Below, in pieces: positions 11,694 to 21,938 of a stretch of DNA of 64,000 nt. A program made the translations under genes and the position numbers. Under the pieces are notes generated by a model. It had not been told where the DNA came from. It searched no databases and saw nothing but the letters and a program-made list of their open reading frames with translations. The DNA comes from Acanthamoeba castellanii str. Neff (Eukaryota > Discosea > Longamoebia > Acanthamoebidae): NCBI RefSeq assembly GCF_000313135.1, contig NW_004457442.1, positions 1,611,669-1,675,668 on the forward strand, in the 5' to 3' direction. Numbering within the stretch: the stretch's first letter is position 1; the number at the start of each line of letters is the position of its first letter.

Positions 11694-11705
11694 TTTGGCG
11701 CCAAA
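11694..11705. promoter_or_regulatory. E2F-like palindrome upstream of CKS1
   Basis: TTTGGCGCCAAA is a perfect 12-bp palindrome that matches the E2F/DP consensus TTTSSCGCSAAA. It lies 115 bp before the CKS1 start codon, a classic cell-cycle target gene. Binding is inferred. Confidence 0.6.
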
Positions 11706-11718
11706 CAGCGAACAAGAG

Positions 11719-11751
11719 TTTCGCGCCAGTTTTTGTCTTGAGTTTCGCGCC
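11719..11751. promoter_or_regulatory. two further E2F-like half sites
   Basis: TTTCGCGCC occurs at 11719-11727 and again at 11743-11751, 24 bp apart, in the same orientation and 68-100 bp before the CKS1 start codon. Confidence 0.5.
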
Positions 11752-11819
11752 CGAACAAGCCATCAAATCACTTTGCTCGTGGCCGTACCCAGTTCGCACA
11801 CGCCTCATTTTCATTCACG

Positions 11820-12151
11820 ATGTCGCAGCAGATCATCTACTCAGACAAGTACAGTGACGACGAGTTCGAGTACAGGTGCGTTATCTTTTTTCCCATCTTC
11901 ATGCAGAACTTCTGGCCGTAAATTTTAATCTTCTGTTTTCCAGACATGTGATTCTGCCCAAGCAGCTTGCAAAGAAGCTCCCTGCTCGCCTCCTCACGGA
12001 AACCGAGTGGCGGGCGCTTGGCGTGCAGCAGTCCCCTGGCTGGGAGCACTACGAGCGACACGATCCCGAACCCCACATCCTCCTCTTCCGACGGGCGCTC
12101 GACCATCCTTACGCTACCAAGCCCCCGCAAAAGGGAACCGTTGCTCACTAG
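11820..12151 (+). CDS. CKS1: Cyclin-dependent kinase regulatory subunit (CKS1)
   Basis: Small adaptor that binds cyclin-dependent kinases and phosphothreonine sites on their substrates. Two exons (11820-11875 and 11944-12151) give 87 residues, the usual length. Visible family blocks: [47 protein letters not shown] and [10 protein letters not shown]. The hinge [12 protein letters not shown] (here [12 protein letters not shown]) that governs strand exchange is intact. The 68-bp intron 11876-11943 has GTGCG and CCAG ends. The gene faces the homeodomain-ankyrin gene convergently, 289 bp between stops. Confidence 0.97.
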
Positions 12152-12440
12152 TCACCAGAATCTCAGCTTCAAATCGGCATCTTCAAAGCATTGGATGGAA
12201 CCTCCAATCCCACCCGGATGGCTGCAAGAGAAGAGAAATCTCTCGCACCACGGCCCCTTGTACCTATCCTCCCGCACACGCAGGCCGTGTTCATCTTCCG
12301 CACGACCCTTCTTCTCGTCTCCCTATCTCCATCTTCTCTTCACATCTCCCTACCCACAAAATAAACAAAAACATATATTACTCTTTGGTCTGTACACCCT
12401 TCCTCCGTCGCGGCGCTGGCCACGGACCCTACTCGTCGGG

Positions 12441-14812
12441 TCAGGCCTCATTCTCCGGTTCAAGCTCGTCCCCGTCATCGATGACCATCTCTTCCTCTTC
12501 GTCTTCTCTCTCCACCTCTTCGTCCTCGTCCTGGTCGCCCACCTCGCCACCATCCTCCTTCACCGGTGTCGCGTCTGTACCCTCCTTTTCTTTCTTGGCC
12601 CGGCAGTCGTTGTCCTGCTCTTCCGGGCCTGTCGTGTTCACGGTGCCAGTCTCTGTCGCGGCCGCGGAAGAAGAAGCTGCTTCTACGACGAGCGGCGGCG
12701 AAGAGGAGGTGTGAGTCGAGTGCAGGAGGGCCTTGACGACGGCCATGTGACCTGCCCGGGCGGCGAGCTGCACGGACTTGTCGTTGCCGCCGTCCTTGCC
12801 CTCGGGATCTGCGCCGGCAGCCAGAAGCTGACGCACCACACCCAGCGAACCGGCCATGCAGGCGTGGTGTAGCGCCGTGCGGCCGTCGACGTCGCGGGCC
12901 TCCACGGTCTCGTCGTCGGCGTTCTCCAGAAGCGTGCCGACCAGCCCTTCGTCGCCGCACAGGGCGCTCAGGTGAAGCGCGGTGAGTCCCAACTGGTTGG
13001 CGCCCAGGGCGCAACCGACTGCGAGCAGACGCGAGACCACGCCCGAGTGGCCACCACGCACGGCGTAGTGGAGGGCTGTGGAGCCGGTGGCATCGCGAGC
13101 GTTGGGATCGGCGCCCTGCTGCAGCAGGAGATCGGCGATGGCATCGAAGCCGTGGAGGGCGGCCGCGTGCAGTGGCGTACGGCCTCGCTCACAACGCAGG
13201 TCTATGGTGGCGCGATGATCGACCAGAAGCCGCACCAGCGAGAGGTGGCCGTTGACCGCCGCGTGGTGCAGGGCGCTGTAGCCGCGTCGGTCGCGGGTGT
13301 CGGGTCGGGCGCCTCGGCGCAGCAGCACCAGGGCCACACCCTGGCGGCCCTTGAGGGCGGCCACATGCAACGGCGTCTCCTTCTCCAGGTCTTCGACGAC
13401 ATGCGGGTCCGCACCGGCCTCGAGCAGCAGCTCGGCGATGCGCTGATGGCCGTTCTTGGCCGAGGCATGCAGCGCGCTGTAGCCGCCCTCGTCAGCGGCG
13501 TTGGGCGAAGCGCTGCGCTGGAGGAGGCACTCGACCACACCCACGTGTCCTACAGAAGCTGCCCCGACCAGGGCCGTCTCTCGCTCCTCTTTGCCGCAGC
13601 CCAGGTCCAGCAGCTTGACCACTTCGTCCTCCCTGCCCATCACTGCAGCCTTCAACAGGGCCGCCGCAAAGTCCCCGCCGCCCTTCTTCTCTTGCTTGTC
13701 GATCGGTGGCGACGCGTTATCGCTTGAGCTGGGTTCTGATGTCTTCCTCCTCTTGTTAGCTTCGACTTCTCCCTCCGTGGTGTATGTCTCACTCTTGACC
13801 TGTGCTTGCCACATCGTTAGTCTAAGCATCACTCAGCTGCCGGTGCAGAAGGTGAGAGCGGCTTACTCGACTGTCAGAGGCCGCGGGTGTAGGAGCTCCA
13901 GTGGATGAGACCGACGAAGTGGAGGCCGAAGGCGAAGGAGCTGATGATGAAGAGCTCGAAGAGGCCGGTGGAGGAACCGGCTCTCCGGCTGAAGCGACAG
14001 CCGCCAGCTGGAAGATGGACGACAGGAGAGCTGCGTCGGCGTGCGCAGCTTCGCGGGGCTGGCCGGCGGTGTTGGATCCCAGGAGCAGTGTGGGTGTGGG
14101 AGCCACTTGGCTCTGATTGCGAGCCTTGGCGCGACGATTCTGGAACCTGGAGAGGAGGTGTGAGGGCGCCAGTCCAGTCGTGGCAGTCGGTGAGCGACGA
14201 GTACCAGATCTGTACACTGCGGGGAGTCATGTTGAGCTGGGTAGCGAGCTGGTTGCGCATCCCGAGGCTCGGGTGCTGCTCCATGTTGAAGGTGGTCTCG
14301 AGCACGTGCAACTGCTCGGGAGACGTACGCTTCCTCTTCCGCTTGCCCGAACGCGTCAGGCCGTTGTCTCCCTCGTCCAGGTCGTCCGTTCCGATGTTGT
14401 CTGCCGAGTCATCGCTGCTGGGCGACCCCAGGCGCAAGGGTTCTAATGGTACGACTGTGGGTATGGCGGGCGGTTGCCCAGCAGGCGCTGAGTTGTGGTG
14501 CTGAAGAGGGCGAGGCTGAGGTTGGTGGACACTTGAGGGTGCAGGCGGGTAGAGGGAGGAAGAGCGCTCAAGAGGTCGTATCGCCAGAGAAGCCGTGGAC
14601 CACAGCGACTGGGCGAGGTGCGATGCAGTGGAGGCTAAGGGGGCGAGCGTGGAGAGCCGCGGCGGAGCAGCAGTGGAAGCGAAGCTGTTGGCGGGGGCCG
14701 GCGGGATAACGGCCGAGTACGGCGCTCGCTGGAAAGGAGCAACAAGAGTCGTTGCCTTAGAGGGCTGGATGGGAGTTCCAGACGCTGAAGAGGGAGAAGG
14801 TGCGGGCTCCAT
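12441..14812 (-). CDS. Homeodomain-ankyrin repeat protein, Wariai-like
   Basis: Predicted transcription regulator of 748 residues in three exons: 14205-14812, 13867-14146 and 12441-13799. The start ATG is at 14812. Residues about 1-150 are Pro/Ser/Ala-rich. A canonical homeodomain follows (about 156-215: KRKRTSPEQLHVLETTF, VQIWFQNRRAKAR), interrupted by a 58-bp intron inside the Trp48 codon. Exon 2 ends SDSR at a GTAAG donor. The 67-bp intron 13800-13866 has a CTAAC branch site and a CACAG acceptor and joins in phase to VKSETYTTEG, an NLS-like NKRRKTSE, and about nine ankyrin repeats (about residues 340-660, e.g. GYSALHASAKNGHQRIAELL). The end is acidic (EREDEEEEMVIDDGDE). Without that intron the homeobox frame stops at 13822 and overlaps the next possible ATG, so a single gene is favoured. 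Dictyostelium Wariai, which sets cell-type proportions, has the same architecture. Confidence 0.85.
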
Positions 14813-14862
14813 CTCTGTCCGAAAAGGTGAGCAATAAAATGGTAACGTTTATTGAGTGGCCG

Positions 14863-14929
14863 GTTTTGGCGTGCCGGGAAAAAGCTGGGAAGGAAAATGG
14901 CGCCAAGGAAAGTGCCCCTTCGCGCCAAA
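14863..14929. promoter_or_regulatory. cluster of E2F-like motifs in a divergent promoter
   Basis: TTTTGGCG (14863-14870), TGGCGCCAA (14898-14906) and TTCGCGCCAAA (14919-14929) lie between the starts of the homeodomain-ankyrin gene (14812, minus) and the small gene at 15012 (plus). This resembles the CKS1 promoter. Confidence 0.45.
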
Positions 14930-15011
14930 TGGCGTGGCCTGCGCACAAGACATCACCAAGCAAACAGCAGAAGAAGTAGAAGAACAAGAAGAAGAAGAAC
15001 AAGAAGAGAAG

Positions 15012-15455
15012 ATGGCCGATACCGAACTGCCCAAGCCCGAGATCATTGAAGTCGGTACGGACGCTTATCTCGCTTGGCATGCAAGGACTCTATCGAGCCG
15101 AGCAACCTGATGGATGCAAGCGACTGACGCATCGTTTGCAGACAAGACGCAGTTCATCCCCGCAAGGCCGAACAAGACCATAACGCCTGTGCAGGACAGG
15201 CTCCAGAACTCGCCAAAGAAGGTCTTAACGCCCGAAGTGCTCAAGGAGCGTCAGGATAAAGCTCAACAGAGGCGTCAAGTACGTTCTGCCTTCAAGTTCT
15301 AGCCTTCGATCCCTTGCTTATCGTTCTTCTATCGTACGCAACGCCAGCTGTTCGAAGAGGAGAAGGTCAGCAAGGCGCACGCCGTGGTCGAGCACGCTAA
15401 GGAGGTCAGGGAACGGGCCAAGCTGCAGCCCAAGGAAGCCCAGACCGACGCCTGA
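15012..15455 (+). CDS. Small charged protein of unknown function (95 aa)
   Basis: I do not recognise a family. Three exons (15012-15054, 15142-15278, 15348-15455) join in phase into 95 residues, starting MADTELPKPEIIEV and ending KLQPKEAQTDA. The middle part, TQFIPARPNKTITPVQDRLQ, is Pro/Thr-rich. The C-terminal half (LTPEVLKERQDKAQQRR, LFEEEKVSKAHAVVEHAK) is a predicted amphipathic, strongly charged helix that could form a coiled coil. There is no signal peptide or membrane segment. Two clean GT-AG introns and codon use like the neighbours argue that it is real. The promoter region carries E2F-like motifs. Confidence 0.7.
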
Positions 15456-15665
15456 GCGGCAGCTCCAATCCTGTAAATAGGACGTTAGAAGGTGCAGAGA
15501 CTCGCCTTTCGTCAAAGACGCATGTAGAGCTTTCTAGAGCAAGCACGAATCAAGTAACAACGAGTCGTACTCTCAGTTTTCTCGCCTCTCATTCTGCGAA
15601 GATCCTGCTTGCGAGAACAACAACTGTCTTTAGCATTGGATTAATCTATTCTAATCACTGAGAAA

Positions 15666-16857
15666 ATGCAAGCACCCAACAAAAGTACCCCGTCCACCAC
15701 GTACCGCCGAAGCATGTACACTAACCAGTGTAACGTGAAGAAGGAAAAGGCAAGGCAAGCGGCAACAAGAAAGGCCGCCCTACAACGGCGGAGCCAGCTG
15801 TGGAGCCTTTGCAGCTTCCCCTCGCACTTCCCGACGCCGACGAAGTTGATGCCATGGCCGGTGCGAACCTTCCCCCCCCCCCTAAACACCTCTCCTTGCG
15901 TGCTCACTTCGTTTTGGTGTGCAGGACCCACCGAGTGGTCGTTCTGGGTGCTCAGGGGCCAAGTGTTGGCCGGGGCCTACCCCAAGCGCCAGCACCTGGT
16001 GGCTGACCTCCTCAAGGCGGGTGCGTCCTCCTCACACTTCTGCCCGAGCATTCAACTGACGGGCCTCTTTGCTCTCTCCGTCCGGCACCTCATCAGGCAC
16101 GACAACGTTCATTTGCCTGATGACGAAAGCCGAGCTCGAGCGACAGGGACGGCCCTACTTTGAGGGCGTGCCCAAGCTTATCGCGCAGGCGCCCAGCGAA
16201 TACCCGCACCTCGCTACTCGACTCTCCTACCGCCACGTGCCCATCTATGGCACGACACGCCCGCCAAGCTGCCAACCGAGCACACCAATCTAATGGACTT
16301 CCTCTGACGGCCTTTCTTACGCCGGACCTCCTTTGTTGTGCAGATAAGGGAGTCGGCGAAGATGCAGAGGTGAACGCGCTGGTGGCGGAGATCATCGACA
16401 TGCTCAACCGCGGCGAACGCATCTACCTCCATTGTCGGTACCCGGGTCCCTTCCTTTTTGAAAAGCCGTGGTCCCTCACCTTGATTGTGTGCGCGCTCGA
16501 TCGCAGTGGCGGACATGGACGCACAGGGACCATTGCCTCACTTCTTCTGGGTATGCACTCTCGCTCCTGCATGAAGTCGATGTATGGTGGCTTGCGACCA
16601 GCTGATTGAACCCTGCAATCGCCCAAAGGCCGGCTCTACGGGCTCACGGCGTACGAGGCCCTCGAGCTGTGCAAGCGATACCACGACTGTCGGGCAGACG
16701 TCAAGGCCAAGCCCGGTACGCCGTTCTACCCAACACGTCCATTGACTTGGCAGCTGTCTCTTATGCGAACACCACGTGCACAGGGGTCTACGGCTGCCCA
16801 GAGACGCACGACCAGCGGTCACAAGTGTACCGTCTCTTGTCCGCGGCCACGCCATGA
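15666..16857 (+). CDS. Cysteine-based protein tyrosine / dual-specificity phosphatase
   Basis: The catalytic loop is assembled across an intron as HCRGGHGRTGT, a full CX5R motif. Before it come TEWSFWVLRGQVLAGAYP, TTFICLMTKAELERQ, YRHVPI and DKGVGEDAEVNALVAEIID; after it come LYGLTAYEALELCKRYHD and, on the last exon, GVYGCPETHDQRSQVYRLL with stop at 16855-16857. This is a small cytosolic phosphatase of the broad PTP/DSP fold; the substrate is unknown. The start is tentative: an ATG at 15666 followed by a 56-bp intron (15685-15740) leads in phase to GKGKASGNKKGRP and the domain. The junction after VPIY (about 16258) has no GT donor in the needed phase and would require a GC-AG intron. Confidence 0.82.
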
Positions 16858-16989
16858 AGCGTGTTGGGTCGGTTTGGTTGAGGCCTCAAGAATTAAAGAT
16901 GAATGTTTGATAGGGTTGGTGAATGTGTACATAAAGGTCATCGCCCCTATTTATTGGAGGGATGATGGCACAATCTGAATGCGACATCA

Positions 16990-17000
16990 TTCGCGCCAAA
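16990..17000. promoter_or_regulatory. isolated E2F-like motif
   Basis: TTCGCGCCAAA, identical to the copy at 14919-14929, lies between the 3' ends of the phosphatase and elongin C genes. With no start codon near, its use is doubtful. Confidence 0.25.
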
Positions 17001-17079
17001 GAGGGAAAACCCTCGCAAAGCGATACCATTGCCCTCATTGCCCCAGGCATCGCACGCAGCCATTATCACATGCTCGCAT

Positions 17080-17578
17080 TTAAGTGTCCTGTGAAAGCAC
17101 GGCGCGTAATGTCAAAACTGGATTGTGTAATTGTGATAATGGCTACGTGGCATGAATTTGAGAGGGGGCGGGTGCGCACCAAGAAGTTAGCAGCCATGAG
17201 AAGCTCCAGGGCAACTTCAGGCTCGATGGGGAACTCGGGGATCTCGGTCGTGCTGTTGGTGTAGCGCAGCTTGTAGTAGAAGTACTGGATAACCTTCTCA
17301 AGGATGGGCGTAGAGATCTCACGGAAGTTGATCTCACCCATGGCCTGCTCGGTGAACGTACCTGCATAGGGGCAAAGAGAATTGATCAACATTCACATGG
17401 TCGGATGTCGTTGGCAATGCAGTCTCACGCTCTGTCTTCCGGCTTGCAATTACTTACCAGGGCCAGACAACATGGATTTGATGGTGCCCGAGACCATGGC
17501 AGCCTTGCGATCGACAACGAACTCGTGGCCGTCGGCTGAGATGAGCTTCACCGTGTCCAATTCACCATCGTCGGCCAT
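17080..17578 (-). CDS. ELOC: Elongin C
   Basis: BTB/SKP1-fold adaptor of Cullin2/5-type ubiquitin ligases and of the Elongin transcription factor. Three exons (17458-17578, 17180-17361, 17080-17088) give 103 residues. Family blocks: [70 protein letters not shown] and ELLMAANFL. The last exon has only nine coding bases (Asp-Thr-stop); removing the intron 17089-17179 restores the ANFLDx end known from human elongin C (ANFLDC). Reading through that intron would add a spurious tail of about 30 residues. The N-terminus is shorter than in animals. Confidence 0.95.
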
Positions 17579-17826
17579 CTTGTGTGTACGCTAATCGTCT
17601 TGTCCTCCCGCCGTGAAAATAAAGCCAAAGTAATTTTCTACCTCCACCTTAACGATTGGATTTAAGTGAATAAAAACAGAGAAAATGTCTGAGTGGCCAG
17701 CGGAGGATTTCGAGGAAAGTCGGGAAATTCTGTTGAATTAAGTTAAACAGTAGTTTCATTACATTGCATCACACCGGGCCACCTGACCCGGGAGCACCCA
17801 CAAAGTGGTGTAGCTGTTGTGTTGCA

Positions 17827-18718
17827 TTAGGACAAGAGACACCCCTTCTTGTTCTTGTGCCGGACCTTGTCACCGCTCCGCACCTCCCCTTTGGGGCTCG
17901 CGCTGCTGCCCGACAGCGACTTGCTGCCGCCGCTGCTCTTCTGCTTGCTGTCCTTCTTTTGTTTGTCCTTCTTGCCGCCCTTCCTCGGCTTTGGCTTTCC
18001 CACCGCCCCACGCACCACCTACCGCCCACCCAACCAAGGCCAAGCGCTTGTCAGCTCGAACGTGTCATGTGTGCGTCGTGTCGGTGTCGTGTGCCGTGCG
18101 TGTCGTGCGTGTTCTTACCTCAGTGGCGAGGAGGTCGAGGACTTCGATCTCGGATGTGGTAATCTCAAAGTACTCGAGGGCGCCGATCTGCTGCTGCAGC
18201 TCCTGCCCTTGCTGCTCCGTCACCGGACTAAAGTTGCGCTCGGCTAGTCGTCGCAGTATGTCCGCGTCGTGTCTATGCCCCCAAAAGACACTCTTCGTTC
18301 AACTGCGCGTGTCGAAGTGTGTCATGTGTGTCGTGTGCGTACCGAAGGTCGACTTTCATGCCGACAAGTACGATGGGCGCTTTGGGGTTGGCTTGTCGCA
18401 CGCCCGGCACCCACTACACCGCCATCCCCTCGCGATCAGAACAAGCATCGCACACGGTACACACGCACACGCATCTGCAACAACACACGATGCACGTACT
18501 CGGTCGAGGACGCTGTGTACGGAGGTGGGGGAGATGATGGAGAAGCAGATGAGAAAGACATCGGCCGACGGGTAGTGCTTGGGTCCGCGCGTGTCGTGCA
18601 TCTCGCCGGGCGTATCGATCAGCCGCAAGTACACCGTCTCCTCCACCTTTTCACGGCGCAGTGCACCAAATGTCATTTGAGCGAACATGTCGCGAGTGCG
18701 GTGGCGTGTGCGTGTGCG

Positions 18719-18751
<33 letters not shown>

Positions 18752-19221
18752 CGCGCGGTGGTGCGTGTGCGGTGTGATACGTGCGTTCGTACCTCGCCGT
18801 CGTTGCCGATGAGGGGCACCTTCTTGTGGTACTCCATTCCCTGTTCGCCCCGTCCCATCCCCGAGTTGTCCTGCTCGATCGAAGCCACACCACAATTCAA
18901 TGCCGCGCGACACAAGCGTGTGCGTAAAACGGCCCGAGGTACCTTGATGGTGAGGGCCGTGAGGAGGGACGTCTTGCCCACCGCCGCTGTGACGTGCCGG
19001 CCAGTCATTTATAAATAATAAAATATAGTATTTGGCTGATAAATAAATAAATAAAATACGAACAAATAAAAGAGGTTAAAGGTACCGTCGCCGACCACGA
19101 CGCAGGTGATGGTGCGTACGGAGGCGCCCCCTGACGCCATGGCCTCGGCATCCGAGTCCTGCGAATCACGCAAGGGCGGACCACCCGACGATGATGACGA
19201 CGTCTGTTCGGGTGCCTGCAT
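17827..19221 (-). CDS. Divergent Rho-like small GTPase with CAAX end
   Basis: Several exons from an ATG at about 19221 (MQAPEQTSSSSSGG) to the stop at 17827-17829. Order of motifs: ITCVVVGD, a P-loop completed across an intron (GDAAVGKTSLLTALTIK), GMEYHKKVPLIGNDGE, MTFGALRREKVEETVYLRL, G3 as DTPGEMHDTRGPKHYPSAD, VFLICFSIISPTSV, PIVLVGMKVDLR (G4), YFEITTSE (G5), then a Lys/Ser-rich tail ending KKGCLLS. The fold is Rho-like, but switch I lacks the PTVF box, G3 is DTPGE instead of DTAGQ (the catalytic Gln is Glu), and G4/G5 are altered. CLLS predicts a prenylated cysteine, with Ser favouring farnesylation. It may bind nucleotide without normal hydrolysis; this is inference. Confidence 0.78.
18718..18757. 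repeat. (TG)n(CG)n alternating tract
   Basis: About 13 TG units run into about 7 CG units inside an intron of the divergent GTPase gene. Alternating purine-pyrimidine sequence of this type can adopt Z-DNA. Confidence 0.8.
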
Positions 19222-19402
19222 CTCCTCTCCTCTTACCTCGGCCTCAACCCAAACGCCTTCAATCAATTGATGCTATTTTTTCTATCGGTCTTCCTCAAGC
19301 CCACCAACACAAACTGCCGTACGATGAGTTTCTCGTTATTTCTTTTCTCTAATTCTTAAGGTGGCGAGCACAAACAGCTACACATCCCCTTCGCTCGCAC
19401 GA

Positions 19403-21907
19403 CTACTGGGCAGCGGTGGTGCGGTGGGAGCTGCCGCCTTCGGGGTCGATCATGTTGCTGAAGGCCTCGATCTCGATACGCGGATAGGCGTCGGCCAGCT
19501 GCTGCAGCAGCGCCTCGCTAAAGTCCGTCGCCCACAACACCTGAATTGTGCGACGCGCGTTGTACAAGAAAGAAGGTGAGCTCACCCGACACGTCCAGTA
19601 GCAGCGGCCCGAGAGAAGAAGACGAGTTTGTTGTTCAAGGTTGGCTCGCGTGGGGGCGGGAGAGGTACCAGGTGCATGAGTTGGTCGGCGGACTTGACAA
19701 GCAGGGTGAGGTCTTCGTCGTGAAGCTTCGAGAAACCTGGCACCAGCCAAAAGCAATGGCCATCAGATGAGTGATTGGGGGAGCGAGGGAGGAGGTGGAG
19801 CCGGAGGAATGGTACCGCTGAGGGTGAGACTGCGGAGGGCGGCGAATCGCTGGTTCTGGGCACACCACGAGAGGTGCTTTCGCCGAATGCCTCCACACTC
19901 ATCACTACGAAGCCACACGACACACACAACACACAAGGCCGCGCATGAGTGGACGACGTGGGAGCTAGGCGGTCTACATACATGGAAAGGACGGTGAGAA
20001 GCACGCTGGAGCAGAGCTCCATGAACCGTCTCCCGCTCACGTTCCAGCAGCCGTCGAGATTGCTGCATTTGCCATGAACGTCGCGCGCACGTAAGTGTTT
20101 TTCCCCCCCCACTAAGACCGATATGTGGGCACGCGGGAAAGGGCGCAGAAGCGGTGCCGTACAGGACTGAAAGGTGCCGGCACGCCGACAGCGGCTCTAC
20201 GTTAGTCAGCTGGCGACACCACGAGATGTCCTGCCAACCCAAAGAAGAAGAAGAAGAAGAAGAAGAAGAAGAAGAAGAAGAAGAAGAAGAAGAAGAAGAA
20301 GAAGAAGAAGAAGAAGAAGAAGAAGAAGAAGAAAGGTAGACGGTGAGACCTGAACATGAAATGAAAAAGAGAGAAAACGAAACGAAACGAAACCAGGGGG
20401 CGTACAAGCTGCTGCAGCTTGGTGAGCGAGGAGAGGCATTCCAGCGACGCGTCGGTGATGCGGTCGCAGCCCGATAGCGAAACGTTCTCGAGGTTGGGAC
20501 ACTCCGTGACCAGCTTCTCCACCGCTTGCTCCGACACCTGGGCACCCGAGCCAAGGGAGGCGTTAGCTTTGAGGCCGTCAAAGGCGATGACGAGTGAGCG
20601 GAGCGTGGGGTATGGCGTGAGGTATGACGGCGCGCGTAGCACCTTGACGCAGCCGGCGAGCGAGATGGAGCGGAGGTTGCGCCCGAGCGACGTGATGATC
20701 GAGACGACGTCCTTGTCCTCGATGTCCGGGCAGAGATCCAGGTTGATCGAATGCACGAACGGGAAGTGCTTCAAACTGCACGATCGACCGCCGGCGCAAG
20801 CCAATCTATCAGCGCGTGCGGTGGTGTGTCGTGTGTGTGTCGTGTGTGTGTCGCACCTTTTGAGGAAGGGCGAAAAGCGGATGCTGGTTCCTCGCAGCAT
20901 GAGCTGCTGGATCTGCGGGCAGGCCTCTCCGATCCCCTGCAGCCCGGTCTCCGTCACGCTCTTGCACCAACTAAGGTCTGTCTCGCGTAACATAAAACTC
21001 TATGAGCACTCGTTGTGTCGTGTGCGTGTCGTGTTGCGTGTGTCTGAGTACCGAGACGGGTGGCGGCAGAGTCGGGCGCGAGTATGTGGAGGAGGGGGTC
21101 GACGAGGAGGCTGTTGACGGTCAAATAGTTGAGCAGCCAGGCGCGCAGGTCGGCGGGCAGCACGGCGAGCTGGGACTCCATGGCGGTCCAGTTCTGGCTG
21201 ACCCACTTGCCCAGCATGTCCTTCAGGCTCCCGACCGCGTCCGCCCCCGACGTCGGGTTGTCCTTCAGCAGCTGCTGCTCCACCTGGTACTGGAGCCAGG
21301 CCATCCCATGTGAGCCAACCGCACAACACACGCGACGCGACGCGACACGCACGGCACACGACAAGCGCAACGGCGACGTACGTGGGCGTAGTTTTTGGAG
21401 AAGACGAGAGCGTCCGGTGGCTCCACGCGTCGGTAATAACTGCAGAGGTGAGAAGGGCGAGGTGAGTACCAATTGCGCGGGCCAGCGCAGGTCGTGAACA
21501 GTGGAATGCATGAATGTGGCGTGGCGTGGGGTGGTGCGTACTCGCGATCGATGCGGGTCATTTCGAAGCCGTGGCGTTTGTAGAACTCCACCTCCCGCCC
21601 GCTCTTGGACGCGATGTGAATGTAGACGTCGTTGATCCGCATCGCCTGCGCACCATGATACCACACCATGATGCAACCAACGAACATGACGTGTCGTGCG
21701 TGTCGTGTGGCATAGTGCGCAGTGGTACGCACCTCGCAGTTATCTTCGTCGTCGCTGTCGCTGTCCGAATCGGGGTTGGGGCCGTTTGTCGGCGCTCTTC
21801 CTCCCTCCGCTTCTTCTCCTCGGCCCGCTTGGCCGTCTCCTTCTCCACCCGGTGGCAATCATCAAACGCATGCCGCAGCAGCTGACCACCCACGCCCTTC
21901 CTGCACA

Positions 21908-21938
<31 letters not shown>

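Larger units (their letters stand above)
11464..11819. promoter_or_regulatory. divergent promoter of RhoGEF and CKS1
   Basis: Intergenic region between two start codons pointing outward. It holds three E2F-like sites in 60 bp (listed separately), all within 130 bp of the CKS1 start. Confidence 0.6.

Noticed and set aside
13800..13832. Separate ankyrin-repeat gene starting at 13829
   Set aside because: It would overlap the homeobox stop codon on the same strand, while a strong intron with branch site joins both parts in phase.
20202..20993. Open frame with a run of about 30 Phe residues
   Set aside because: The poly-Phe is translation of the GAA/TTC tract in an intron; the real LRR exon ends before it at a GT donor.
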